Shown here piece after piece: positions 44,177 to 52,728 of a stretch of DNA of 64,000 nt (the first letter of the stretch is position 1; every line of letters starts with the position of its first letter). The stretch lies in NCBI GenBank assembly GCA_964542645.1, contig CAZIUG010000003.1:62001-126000 (forward strand), given 5' to 3'. The stretch is from Moanibacter sp964542645. Lineage in GTDB: Bacteria; Verrucomicrobiota; Verrucomicrobiia; Opitutales; UBA2987. The translations under genes and the position numbers were made by a program. Below the pieces are notes generated by a model. That model saw nothing but the letters and a program-made list of their open reading frames with translations, did no database searches and was not told where the DNA came from.

Positions 44177-46681
44177 TTATTCGGGCCACCACTCGGGATC
44201 CTTAGGCTGGATAAATCCCTTCTCGACGGCCACAGCGTAGATAAGGCCATGATTGTAGGTAAGGGTTCCTTCGTAGCCTGTGGGGATGCCGTCCCAGGCA
44301 CGCATTTCATTACCGGTACCGACACCTCCAGAGAAGACACCCGCTGCATAACCCTTGTCGAATTCATCAGCGAGATAACGTGCTTCTTTTTTAAACCCGT
44401 AGATGGATAGGGCCCTGAGGTAATATTCTAGGAGGTTAGAAGAAACTGCCCCATCTGTGAACATTTCATAAGTTGGTTGCGATCCCTGGACGTACTGGGG
44501 CCAATAGTGATCTTCAGGGGAGTGAGGGATGAGATTAATTGGAAGTCCAAGTTGAGGAGAAATGGGACAGACTTCCTTCCGTAGATTCTCCAGGCCTCGA
44601 AGGGCTTTCTCAGCTACTTGGTCATCAAGTAATCCAAAGGCGATAGCCATACCATTGATGCAGAGATAGGCGTAGTCGTGTAGTGCTCCGTCACGACTGC
44701 GCCAACCCGCCACCCAGCCCGTTTCCGGGTTGACAAATACCGATCCGTAGGATGCTCGCATTTTTGCTGCAATGGATATTGCCTCTTGTTTGAGGTCTGT
44801 TACCCCAAGCTGATCAAAGAGAGGAACGGCATTGCGAAATGCCCGGTAAGCCCAAGCGTTGGAATATGCATCAAGGTAACCGAAGCAGACCGTATCGATA
44901 CCATTAGTGCTACGGGTGAATTCGCCTGAGTTTCCGGACAGACTTTCCTTTACGAGAAGTCCGTTTTTGTTTGCTTGGGAAGCCATGCGCCGAAAGATTT
45001 CAATCAAACCTGGTCTGATACGTTCAAGCCATTCGCGTGACGGGTCCATGCGATAAGCAGTTCCGGCGGCGCATAGGAGAGAGGGATCCGAATCCATAAA
45101 GTATTCTCGCCAGTAACCGTATCCCCCGCCGTCGAGTATTGCTTTCTCTACAGTGAAGCGGAGCATCTTGAGTAAGTTTGGACCATTGTCCGGCTGTTTG
45201 GTATGCTCTAAAACTTCGAGTTCGGACCATTGCCCGAGATGACAATTGACCGAAACACAGTTATTGGAGAATCCGCGATACTCGGGACGATAGCAGGAGA
45301 AGAGAGTGCTCCAATGTCTACGGATTCCTTCAGAGAAGGGTTTCCTCATCTCATTTCTACGGTTTGGTTCGAGATTCGTGACGGAAAACTGAAGACTGAC
45401 ATCTTCTCTTCCTTCTGGAACAATAAAGCCAAATCCGTCTTCATTTCTTCGATTAGGAACAATTCCGAGGGTCAATGCTTCACTCTCGCGGTAGCTCTCG
45501 ACCTGAAGATGGAGATCCGATTTACTGTCTGCGTCGGGTTTTTTGGAGACCGCAAGGCAACCGGCTGCTTCGCCTGCTAGGTAGGCAGGTAGTGGTAAAT
45601 AACCGTTCCGACCTAAATGGGTGGATGGAGTCCCGCATGCTCCAGTGGGACTGGTCTGTACATCAAATGCCAGACGCCAGGCCTCATACTCCACGGCGTG
45701 AAACTTGGTGGTACAATTTTGTCTTAGCTCGAGAAAAAGGCAGTCGGGTTCCACCGTGAAGACGGCATCGAGTCTAAGGCCTTTCGAAACCGACAGGTCG
45801 AGATACTGGACTCTATTACCTTCCACCTCAAGTCGACCCGTCCAGAGGTGAGAAGCAACGTCGAAATCCAAGGTTCTTAGGACTGGGCCTGATAGTCCAG
45901 CAAGAGGTAATATTCGCACTGAACTGTTGGAGAAAGAGCGAGTCACTAACAGCCTGTTGATGTCAGCCTTTCCTTTTCCCAGCTCATCCCAGCCGAGATG
46001 GAGCAGTATGGGACGGTAGCGGGAGAACCCTACTGCCAATTGTCGGCTCCGGAAAAGAAACATCTCCGGTCTGGCTTCAAGTTCCATTCCTGAGAGAGGC
46101 TTGGGCTCGTATCTTCCCATAGTAAGGCCCCTGTTATAGGGTGCTACCTGAGGTTCTTTTCCCAAGGGGTTACCGAAAATTTTGATGGGTTTGAATATTC
46201 CGAAGGGTACATGATAGAGATCCCCATTGCACTCACCGAAGTTCGGCCAGACGGGATGCTCCCGATCGCATTCGATGCGGAGATGATCGGTCTCGAGTCC
46301 TCCTAATTCTATCTGATGTGGTGGAGCTTCCTGGAGTGCTTTTTCGAAGAATCGCTCCATTTTGTCCATCGATGTTTCAAGGGATAGCCCCTGGCCTGAA
46401 AACTTTGGATTCCTTGGAAGATCAACTGTGCGAACCGTTTCCCATCTCAGTTGGTTTCGGTCGAACACAGTGATGGAAAGATGGGCTGGATGCGTTGGAA
46501 CTAGAGGACGACTTCGGCCATAGACAATTGGTGGTAGCTCAAGACGATCAACCTTTACTTTACGATAGAATCGAAGAGTTATTACTGCCGTTTGGGCGTC
46601 GATGCCGGTATTAAGGCGTTCATGGTGAACTCGCTTGATGCCACCGTGGCTGATGGGAAAATATTTAATCTCTTGCGTCAT
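44177..46681 (-). CDS. Large protein with probable six-hairpin glycosidase domain, unknown specificity
   Basis: The 834-residue protein is not firmly recognised. The N-terminal half is rich in beta strands and looks like a sugar-binding or sandwich domain. The second half has helical repeats with conserved acidic patches typical of (alpha/alpha)6 six-hairpin glycosidases: YFMDSDPSLLCAAGTAYR near 550, GYLDAYSNAWAYRAFRNA, DYAYLCINGMAIAFGL, FTDGAVSSNLLEYYLRALSIYG and YEGTLTYNHGLIYAVA at the end. Without a signal peptide it would be cytoplasmic. A glycosidase or phosphorylase on an imported sugar is plausible. It is divergent from the ceramidase-like gene, with 195 bases between them for promoters. 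Confidence 0.7.
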   Translation of the reverse strand: MTQEIKYFPISHGGIKRVHHERLNTGIDAQTAVITLRFYRKVKVDRLELPPIVYGRSRPLVPTHPAHLSITVFDRNQLRWETVRTVDLPRNPKFSGQGLSLETSMDKMERFFEKALQEAPPHQIELGGLETDHLRIECDREHPVWPNFGECNGDLYHVPFGIFKPIKIFGNPLGKEPQVAPYNRGLTMGRYEPKPLSGMELEARPEMFLFRSRQLAVGFSRYRPILLHLGWDELGKGKADINRLLVTRSFSNSSVRILPLAGLSGPVLRTLDFDVASHLWTGRLEVEGNRVQYLDLSVSKGLRLDAVFTVEPDCLFLELRQNCTTKFHAVEYEAWRLAFDVQTSPTGACGTPSTHLGRNGYLPLPAYLAGEAAGCLAVSKKPDADSKSDLHLQVESYRESEALTLGIVPNRRNEDGFGFIVPEGREDVSLQFSVTNLEPNRRNEMRKPFSEGIRRHWSTLFSCYRPEYRGFSNNCVSVNCHLGQWSELEVLEHTKQPDNGPNLLKMLRFTVEKAILDGGGYGYWREYFMDSDPSLLCAAGTAYRMDPSREWLERIRPGLIEIFRRMASQANKNGLLVKESLSGNSGEFTRSTNGIDTVCFGYLDAYSNAWAYRAFRNAVPLFDQLGVTDLKQEAISIAAKMRASYGSVFVNPETGWVAGWRSRDGALHDYAYLCINGMAIAFGLLDDQVAEKALRGLENLRKEVCPISPQLGLPINLIPHSPEDHYWPQYVQGSQPTYEMFTDGAVSSNLLEYYLRALSIYGFKKEARYLADEFDKGYAAGVFSGGVGTGNEMRAWDGIPTGYEGTLTYNHGLIYAVAVEKGFIQPKDPEWWPE

Positions 46682-46876
46682 TTGGATGCCTTACTGGCGT
46701 TACCTTTGGAAACTAGGTATAATTAAGCAATGCTTGCAAAACCTAGCGAGCCTCAAGCTTGTTGAATTGTCCGTGAGCTTTCCCTTTAGGTGGGTCGATC
46801 CTTTTTAGTTCCTCCTCGTCCTGGTTGACAGAGTTGAATCTTCCTCCCATTATTGAGTAATTCTCGGAGTGATATA

Positions 46877-48409
46877 GTGGGTAAGAATAGCCATAATTTC
46901 AAGTCCGGTGCTGCTGCACTGGTTGTGGATCCTCCGCTCGGACTCCCACTGGCCGGAGTTGTAAGTCGCGACCGACCAGCTGAAAGTCGCCTAGCGCCAC
47001 TTGAGGTGACGGCAACGGCATTTGAGTTGGGGTCTACTCGCCTGATTCTGTGTGGGGTTGACAACATCGGAATTCAGTCACCCGAAGCGGATGAGCTTAG
47101 GGCGGCGGTTGCAAAAAGCACAGGTGCGGACCTAGCCGGAATTATTCTTAATTTTAACCATACTCACCATGCACCAGTAGGCTGCCGATCGCTTTTCGGA
47201 TTGCTCGGTGATAAGGACCCCAATCCACCACCAGCTTTGCTTACTTATATCGATTATTTGCATGCCCGGATCGTAGAGGTCTGTCAGTTGGCTTGCGAGG
47301 CACTAGAACCAGCTTGGATACGCTGGGGGCTGGGTGAGCTTGACGAATCCGTCAACCGCAGACAGAGGGATCCTGATGGGAACGTGACAAAGATTGGTTG
47401 GAATCCTGGTGGGCTTGTGGATCATTCGGTGCCGGTTTTGCAGGCAGTTCGTCAAAATGAGAGTGTGATTGCGACAATTGTCAACTATGGTTGCCACACT
47501 GTTACAACAGGACCTGGATATTATGGTTACTCTCCGGATTATCCAGGTCCGATGCGCGATTTCGTCCGAAGTGCTACGGGCGGCGAGTGCGTATTCTTCC
47601 AAGGCGCGGGGGGTAATGTAATGCCTCGGATTGCTTTCGAGGATGCGTGCGAATCAATGGTGAACCTGGGTAGTAAGCTCGGGATTGAGGCCGTGCATGC
47701 AGTGACTAATCGACCGGGCTGGCCGAAGCGGTTGGAAGAGACTAGGTTTGGTTCAGGGACAGCTTTGGCGCTATTTCGTTGGTCTTCTGTCGAGGAGACG
47801 CCGCCTTTGCTTGCAGCGGTTGAAGAGGTCGTAGAATTTCCCCTTCTTCCTTTGCCTTCAGTGGAAGAACTCACTCGATTAATTGATAAGACAGAGAGCG
47901 ATATTGTTGAGGCAGAAAAGGGAGGCGCGAGCGAAGTAGAATTGAGGGCTCTTCGGTTTCATGGATTGAATTGGGCTCAAAGAATTCGGACGGAGATTGA
48001 GAGTGGAAATCCACGTATTTTGGTGAAGGGTAGCATCAATTCAGTGCGCATTGGCAACGGTGCTATCGTCACGGGTCCAGGTGAGATTTTCACGGAGATC
48101 GGTCTCGCGGTTAAGGAACGATCCCCAGCCGATGTGACCATGTACGCCGGTTACTCCAACGGCGCTATTTCCTACTTCCCCACGGCAGCCGAATACCCAC
48201 TAGGTGGTTATGAGCCGAACTATGGGAATAAGTCCTATGGTTTGCCGGCTCAAGTATCGCCTGATAGTGAACGGATCCTAATTGAAAATGGCGTGAATCT
48301 CGTTCGATCCCTCTTCCCTGAAAGAGAAGCGCCGGAAGTCCCAGGATGGATTGCGAGTGGCAAGCTCCCGTTGCCGCCTGAAAAGGTCAAAATCAAGAGG
48401 CCGGATTGA
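46877..48409 (+). CDS. Neutral/alkaline ceramidase-like hydrolase
   Basis: The 510-residue protein fits the N-terminal domain of neutral non-lysosomal ceramidases. NFNHTHHAPVGC matches the zinc-binding THTHSGP motif, NYGCHTVTTGP matches the second His motif, and FFQGAGGNVMPR matches the GDVSPN strand. The C-terminal part has VTMYAGYSNGAISYFPTAAEYPLGGYE. PVC bacteria have many members that lack sphingolipids, so another amide may be the substrate. No signal peptide is visible. GTG 46877, seven bases after GGAG, is preferred over TTG 46853. The gene is divergent from the 834-residue protein and is followed by an unknown protein. Confidence 0.83.
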   Translation: MGKNSHNFKSGAAALVVDPPLGLPLAGVVSRDRPAESRLAPLEVTATAFELGSTRLILCGVDNIGIQSPEADELRAAVAKSTGADLAGIILNFNHTHHAPVGCRSLFGLLGDKDPNPPPALLTYIDYLHARIVEVCQLACEALEPAWIRWGLGELDESVNRRQRDPDGNVTKIGWNPGGLVDHSVPVLQAVRQNESVIATIVNYGCHTVTTGPGYYGYSPDYPGPMRDFVRSATGGECVFFQGAGGNVMPRIAFEDACESMVNLGSKLGIEAVHAVTNRPGWPKRLEETRFGSGTALALFRWSSVEETPPLLAAVEEVVEFPLLPLPSVEELTRLIDKTESDIVEAEKGGASEVELRALRFHGLNWAQRIRTEIESGNPRILVKGSINSVRIGNGAIVTGPGEIFTEIGLAVKERSPADVTMYAGYSNGAISYFPTAAEYPLGGYEPNYGNKSYGLPAQVSPDSERILIENGVNLVRSLFPEREAPEVPGWIASGKLPLPPEKVKIKRPD

Positions 48410-48410
48410 T

Positions 48411-48433
48411 GACTTCCTTTTGCGAAGTCCTTT
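48411..48433 (+). terminator. Weak candidate terminator after the ceramidase-like gene
   Basis: GACTTC (48411-48416) and GAAGTC (48424-48429) form a six-pair stem with a seven-base loop, followed by CTTT, directly after the stop codon. The T-run is poor. Confidence 0.3.
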
Positions 48434-48624
48434 AAAGAGTTTGTGTGTGCGGTTTCTGGGGAAGACTGATTACCGAGACCCCGTATTGTGATCCTTGGTC
48501 AATGAACCTCATAACACTGAGTCTTCATAATTTGAGGATCTTCTCGAGAGATCTTTAAATTGGAAAAGGAGAGTATAACGATGAAAGGATACAGTAAAAG
48601 CCCCTGCCAAATCAAACGACTGTG

Positions 48625-49875
48625 ATGTCGCAGGAAAAAATAAAGATTAAGGAACTTGCCAGTTTGTTTGAAAGGAATCGATTCGAGCAAATCAAGCAAG
48701 CTCTCGGTACCGGCGACGTTCGTCGGGTTCGTGAGTTGGCCATGGCGGTCCGAGCAGAATATTTGCCGGTTCATGATGGATTTCGCGATGCGGCAGCATT
48801 AACGCTGGCTTATCTCTGCGAGACGTATGGTCTGGAAAAAGGAGAAGCGATGGGCAGGGAGTGTATCGAGAAAGCAATGCCTGGAGGTGATCCTCCGCAG
48901 TATGCTCAAGCTGACTTTGGCGATCGGGTTCGTACGATTGCATTTGGGTGGCACTGGCACGCTTCCCGCTTTCGTCTAACGGAGGACGATGAGAAGGTCA
49001 CGTTTCATTTGTTGCCCTGTGGTAGCGGAATGCGGTTGATACAGGAAGGGTACTATAAGAAAGGTCCGTTTGGTCCTCCTGAAGTAGGTTTAGCTGGGGA
49101 AGGAAGAGTGCCTCGTTCAAAGTTACCTTCGAAATCGAACTTTATGACGAAAGATTTCCCAGCCTACTGTCATCATTGTTCGGAAATGGGACATATCTCC
49201 CTGAAGAACGGTATCTCCACTTTCATCGTCGAGGGGTGGACTCCTTTAAGATCCCAAGGGATGTGTCTCCAGCACACATTCAAAGACACATCGCTCGTGC
49301 CCGATGAGTTCTATCGACGAGCAGACTTGCCGATTCCACATACACGGGACAAGGCCAAAGTTGATAAACGCTTTTTTTCGCCGGGGGAACTCCATGAAAT
49401 TGAGACTCATCCACTAGATCGGCTAGTTGACCGTGGGGAAAAAGGGGATATTAATGGAGCTCTTGAAAGCGTGGAGGAATGTCTCGTCGGATGGAGGGAT
49501 TCGATCCACGATGTCTACTGCCTTTGGCCGCCATTGCTGTGGTGTGAAGTCCACCAGGGGTTCGGGTACGAGGCACTGGTTAATGTAGTCCGGGCAACCG
49601 CACCCGAAATCTTCGCGCATATCCGAGGTGCAAACTATTTGGAGTGGGCGGCCTTCTGGTCCATTCATCTTCGGCTCCGTAGAATTGAACAGAGGGGGCA
49701 GTCAATTGAGTTCACGGTTGGACCAGAATCGATTTTTGTGCCTAATGTGTTGCCTCATGATTTCTCTTGGTACGTTGATCGGCTTAATGAGGGAATAGAA
49801 AAACGGGGATGGAAGGATCTGGGAGACTTCGAAGTAAAAAACAAAAACTTGGTCCATAGGCTGCCACTAAAATGA
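48625..49875 (+). CDS. Unknown cytoplasmic protein with a Cys-His-His-Cys segment
   Basis: I do not recognise this 416-residue protein. It has no signal peptide or membrane helix. The N-terminal quarter is helical (FERNRFEQIKQAL, VRELAMAVRAEY). The middle has FGWHWHASRF, LPCGSGMRL and YCHHCSEMGHI, a run of Cys and His that could bind a metal ion. The C-terminal part has repeated aromatic residues (WPPLLWCEVHQGFGYEAL and YLEWAAFWSIHLRLRR). ATG 48625 is taken as start; a GTG lies one codon upstream. It stands on the plus strand between the ceramidase-like gene and a TIM-barrel isomerase, so it may belong to their pathway. Confidence 0.7.
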   Translation: MSQEKIKIKELASLFERNRFEQIKQALGTGDVRRVRELAMAVRAEYLPVHDGFRDAAALTLAYLCETYGLEKGEAMGRECIEKAMPGGDPPQYAQADFGDRVRTIAFGWHWHASRFRLTEDDEKVTFHLLPCGSGMRLIQEGYYKKGPFGPPEVGLAGEGRVPRSKLPSKSNFMTKDFPAYCHHCSEMGHISLKNGISTFIVEGWTPLRSQGMCLQHTFKDTSLVPDEFYRRADLPIPHTRDKAKVDKRFFSPGELHEIETHPLDRLVDRGEKGDINGALESVEECLVGWRDSIHDVYCLWPPLLWCEVHQGFGYEALVNVVRATAPEIFAHIRGANYLEWAAFWSIHLRLRRIEQRGQSIEFTVGPESIFVPNVLPHDFSWYVDRLNEGIEKRGWKDLGDFEVKNKNLVHRLPLK

Positions 49876-50035
49876 AAAAAGCGAGTTGGGAAGGAAGGCT
49901 ATTGGCATGGCTTGTGAATGCTTCGGCGCCGGTATCCCATTCCATTCGGGTTCATTCACTCTGGTGTTTCCAAAAAGGTTGAGACAAAGATTGCTTAGAA
50001 GAGAACGCAAAAGGTAAAAATAATACCAACCCAAT

Positions 50036-50881
50036 ATGGATCTCAAATTAGCCTGTGCCGATTTCACATTCCCACTATTGAGCTTTGAAAAGACCTTGGA
50101 TCTCTTGGTCATGCTAGAGCTTCCGGCTGTGGATATTGGGCTCTTCGAGGGTGTGCAACATTTGACGCCTTCGGGGGAACTTAGAAATGTCGAAAGGTCA
50201 GCGGCAAAGTTGAAGAATGCTTTAGAAATGCGTGGCTTAAGGCTGGCTGACATGTTCGTTGTTGCGGCTTTGGATCGGGAATCGTTGGCGCCTAACAATC
50301 CGGATCCAGGGGAGCTACGAAAGTCTAGAGAGATATTGGACAGAGCGTTGGAGTACACGAAGCTTGCCGGGGGTTCACATCTAACTCAACTCCCAGGAGT
50401 TCCTTTCGCTAGCGAGTCGGCGGAGGACTCATTCAAGCGGGCATCCGACGAATTAGCGTGGAGGGTTGAGCGGGCGAACGAATACGGTGTTGTCTATTCA
50501 GTTGAGGCGCACCTAGAGTCAATCATTGAGACGCCGGAGCAAGTGATTCGTATGGTGGAGTCGACGCCCAATCTTACGCTGAGTCTTGACTACACTCATT
50601 TTACTAAAGCCGGTTATTCTGACGCAGAGATCGAATCATTGCTTCAGTACGCCAGCCATTTCCACGTGCGCGGTGCAAGAAAGGAACGTTTGCAGGCGCC
50701 CTTTAGTGAGAACACGATCGATTATGGGCGCGTACTAAATGTAATGAACGATCAAAACTACTCGGGATACCAAGCCCTCGAGTACGTCTGGATCGAATGG
50801 GAACATTGCAATGAAAGCGACAATCTTAGTGAGACTATTCTCTTCCGTGATTTTCTTAAGAATTTTGCTAAGGAGATTTGA
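50036..50881 (+). CDS. Xylose isomerase-like TIM-barrel (sugar isomerase/epimerase)
   Basis: The 281-residue barrel protein has the metal ligands of the AP endonuclease family 2 fold: Glu157 in YSVEAHLES, Asp185 in LSLDYTHF, His210 in HFHVRGAR, and Glu249 in QALEYVW. Members isomerise or epimerise sugars, keto-sugars or inositols, or act as hydroxypyruvate isomerase or inosose dehydratase. It starts at ATG 50036 after a 160-base gap. It is cytoplasmic and follows the unknown Cys/His protein. Which sugar it handles cannot be told. Confidence 0.88.
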   Translation: MDLKLACADFTFPLLSFEKTLDLLVMLELPAVDIGLFEGVQHLTPSGELRNVERSAAKLKNALEMRGLRLADMFVVAALDRESLAPNNPDPGELRKSREILDRALEYTKLAGGSHLTQLPGVPFASESAEDSFKRASDELAWRVERANEYGVVYSVEAHLESIIETPEQVIRMVESTPNLTLSLDYTHFTKAGYSDAEIESLLQYASHFHVRGARKERLQAPFSENTIDYGRVLNVMNDQNYSGYQALEYVWIEWEHCNESDNLSETILFRDFLKNFAKEI

Positions 50882-51050
50882 TAGAACGAAGCGTACCATC
50901 AGGCCTTTAATCCACTCCCCTACGGACTCTCAGTGAGTTGCGAGTGATTAATAATTACAAGTGGCTTGTTTTGGAGGGTATCTTTATGCATTTTCAAGCC
51001 TAGGTTGAAAATGCAATTGATAGGCCTAATCGGAAAGAGTCTGGGACGGG

Positions 51051-51782
51051 TCAACTTCCCTTCACAATCCTTCGATATTTTCGGACAGTTGAATCGAATC
51101 CCTGATCCAGAGATTCGATGATGATAGCATGGCCGATAGAGACCTCTAGGATTCCGGGAATCGTTAAAAAGAGAGGTAGGTTTCTCTGGTTAAGGTCGTG
51201 GCCGGCATTTACGCCCAATCCAAGTGATTGGGCCGATTCAGTAGCCCGTTGAAATTGATTGAAAATGGAGATCCGATCACCTGTCTCAAAGGCTCGGGCA
51301 TAGGACTCAGTATAAAGTTCGATTCTATCCGTCCCCACATCTGGTGCCCTTTCAATTTCTGAGATATCTGGATCCATGAAGATGCTAACTCGAATATTAT
51401 GAGCTTTTAGTGACTGAATGATCGGTATTAGTCGATTAGCATTACTTTTTAGATCCCATCCGTGGTCTGAAGTGATTTGATCGGGTGAGTCTGGAACCAA
51501 GGTGCACTGATTCGGTTTTACTTCTTTGACGACTTCAAGGAATTCAGGAGTGGGATTTCCCTCAATGTTGAATTCGACTTTTGTTTGATTATTTAGGAAA
51601 GCGGACAAGTCTCGAACGTCAGAGTATCGTGTATGCCGTTGATCCGGACGTGGATGAACGGTAACGCCGTTCGCTCCGCATGCGATGCATCTTCTGGCGA
51701 AGGAGAGGCAATTAGGGTAGTCCCCGCCGCGTGAGTTCCTAAGGAGGGCGATTTTGTTAAGGTTTACGCTCAGTTGGGTCAT
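51051..51782 (-). CDS. pdxJ: Pyridoxine 5'-phosphate synthase PdxJ
   Basis: From ATG 51782 the product is 243 residues, the normal size for PdxJ. It has LSVNLNKIALLRNSRGGDYPN at the start, GVTVHPRPDQRHTR, FNIEGNPTPEF with the conserved Glu, CTLVPDSPDQITSDHGWDL, and near the C-terminus GVNAGHDLNQRNLPLF and VSIGHAIIIESL. It condenses 3-amino-2-oxopropyl phosphate with 1-deoxyxylulose 5-phosphate to pyridoxine 5'-phosphate in the DXP-dependent vitamin B6 route. GGGA precedes this ATG at good spacing; another ATG five codons upstream is possible. It is a single gene with about 320 bases upstream. Confidence 0.95.
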   Translation of the reverse strand: MTQLSVNLNKIALLRNSRGGDYPNCLSFARRCIACGANGVTVHPRPDQRHTRYSDVRDLSAFLNNQTKVEFNIEGNPTPEFLEVVKEVKPNQCTLVPDSPDQITSDHGWDLKSNANRLIPIIQSLKAHNIRVSIFMDPDISEIERAPDVGTDRIELYTESYARAFETGDRISIFNQFQRATESAQSLGLGVNAGHDLNQRNLPLFLTIPGILEVSIGHAIIIESLDQGFDSTVRKYRRIVKGS

Positions 51783-52100
51783 TACAATAAGTCCCATTAG
51801 GCCTCGAGTGAGCCTTTTTGGGAAGAAGGGGCCTGTATTGCACTACTTTTAAGTGGCCGAAGTAAATAGAGAATTTTAATTTTTGGCCTGGTATTTAAAT
51901 AAGACCAAACAAGATTCGGGAATGACCTGGGAATCCCATTGTTACACTCTTTCGGCGTAGTAAGATTCAAATCTTATCGCGCTTTCTACGCAGGTAAAGC
52001 GATATGAATATCTGCCAGGCCAGTTCCATGTAAAGGTCATAAAATCCATGCTGAATCTTATTTGACAGTGCCTCAAATATTCAGAGCATTGGTAACTGTT
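51783..52100. other. Divergent intergenic region with a structured element
   Basis: Between pdxJ and the ferredoxin gene, GCGTAG (51955-51960) pairs with CTACGC (51986-51991), and inside it TAAGATT and AATCTTA form a second stem (51961-51976). No gene was found. The element could be a transcribed regulatory structure for either neighbour. Confidence 0.45.
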
Positions 52101-52334
52101 GTGGCTGATAGAGCCTTAAAATACCCCGATAATGTATCCGGGCAATACTATGTCGACAGTTCTTGCATCGACTGCGATTTGTGTCGAGAGATCGCTCCTG
52201 TCCTATTCAGCCGCAATGACGAAGGCGATTATTCGTATGTCTCCAAACAGCCGGAAACAAAGGAAGAAAGCCAGCTAATGATCATGGCCAAGGAGGGCTG
52301 CCCGGTTGAAGCCGTAGGCGATGATGGGGATTAG
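52101..52334 (+). CDS. Small ferredoxin of the CIDCDLC type
   Basis: From GTG 52101 the product is 77 residues: ADRALKYPDNVSGQYYVD, then CIDCDLCREIAP and the distal Cys in EGCPVEAVGDDGD. Four cysteines in the pattern C-x2-C-x2-C and a later C-P fit one [4Fe-4S] cluster. Similar small ferredoxins that begin Met-Ala-Asp are common in Verrucomicrobia. It should carry electrons at low potential in the cytoplasm; the partner is unknown. The frame is open back to TTG 52062, but the added residues are hydrophobic and unlike the family. It stands alone with no linked redox gene. Confidence 0.82.
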   Translation: MADRALKYPDNVSGQYYVDSSCIDCDLCREIAPVLFSRNDEGDYSYVSKQPETKEESQLMIMAKEGCPVEAVGDDGD

Positions 52335-52728
52335 GGAGTTCTACAAAAGGCTTTCTATCCCATGCCTCTCTCAGGAAAGGTGAACCATTCAGTCGTTTCC
52401 CTTGATGTTGTTCCTGTTGTGTTTGGTGTCTAACTAATGCAAGCAGTACAGCGACAAATAGTGGAAAAGATACAAGTGAAGAATTCGGTCTTTGTCTTGA
52501 ACCCGTTGGCGGGATTCCCGAAAGAAAATTGATATATTGTGAGTCTACAAGCCGCCGTTGTTTTTGAGTATCGTTGATATCAGACTGAATAGTCGAACTA
52601 TCTCGAATGCAATTCACCTCTCGGGAAATTTGTTGTGATGATGGACCGGGGAAAGAAGGCCTTTTTAGCGATGCCTGTCTAAGAACGCGGGATTTAAAAA
52701 CACAATTGGAAATTATTGTCCTGGAGTC
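52335..52728. other. Convergent intergenic stretch with no gene seen
   Basis: It lies between the ferredoxin stop and the symporter stop. No open frame reads like protein, and no tRNA, strong terminator or repeat was recognised. Confidence 0.4.

Noticed and set aside
45230..45759. Two plus-strand frames of 116 and 94 residues
   Set aside because: They overlap the strongly protein-like 834-residue minus-strand gene and show no motif of their own.
49872..49982. 36-residue frame overlapping the previous stop by ATGA
   Set aside because: Overlap alone is weak evidence; composition is not protein-like and there is no gene directly after it.
51961..51976. Possible tRNA T-arm (TTCAAAT within a short stem)
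   Set aside because: No acceptor, D or anticodon arm could be placed around it.
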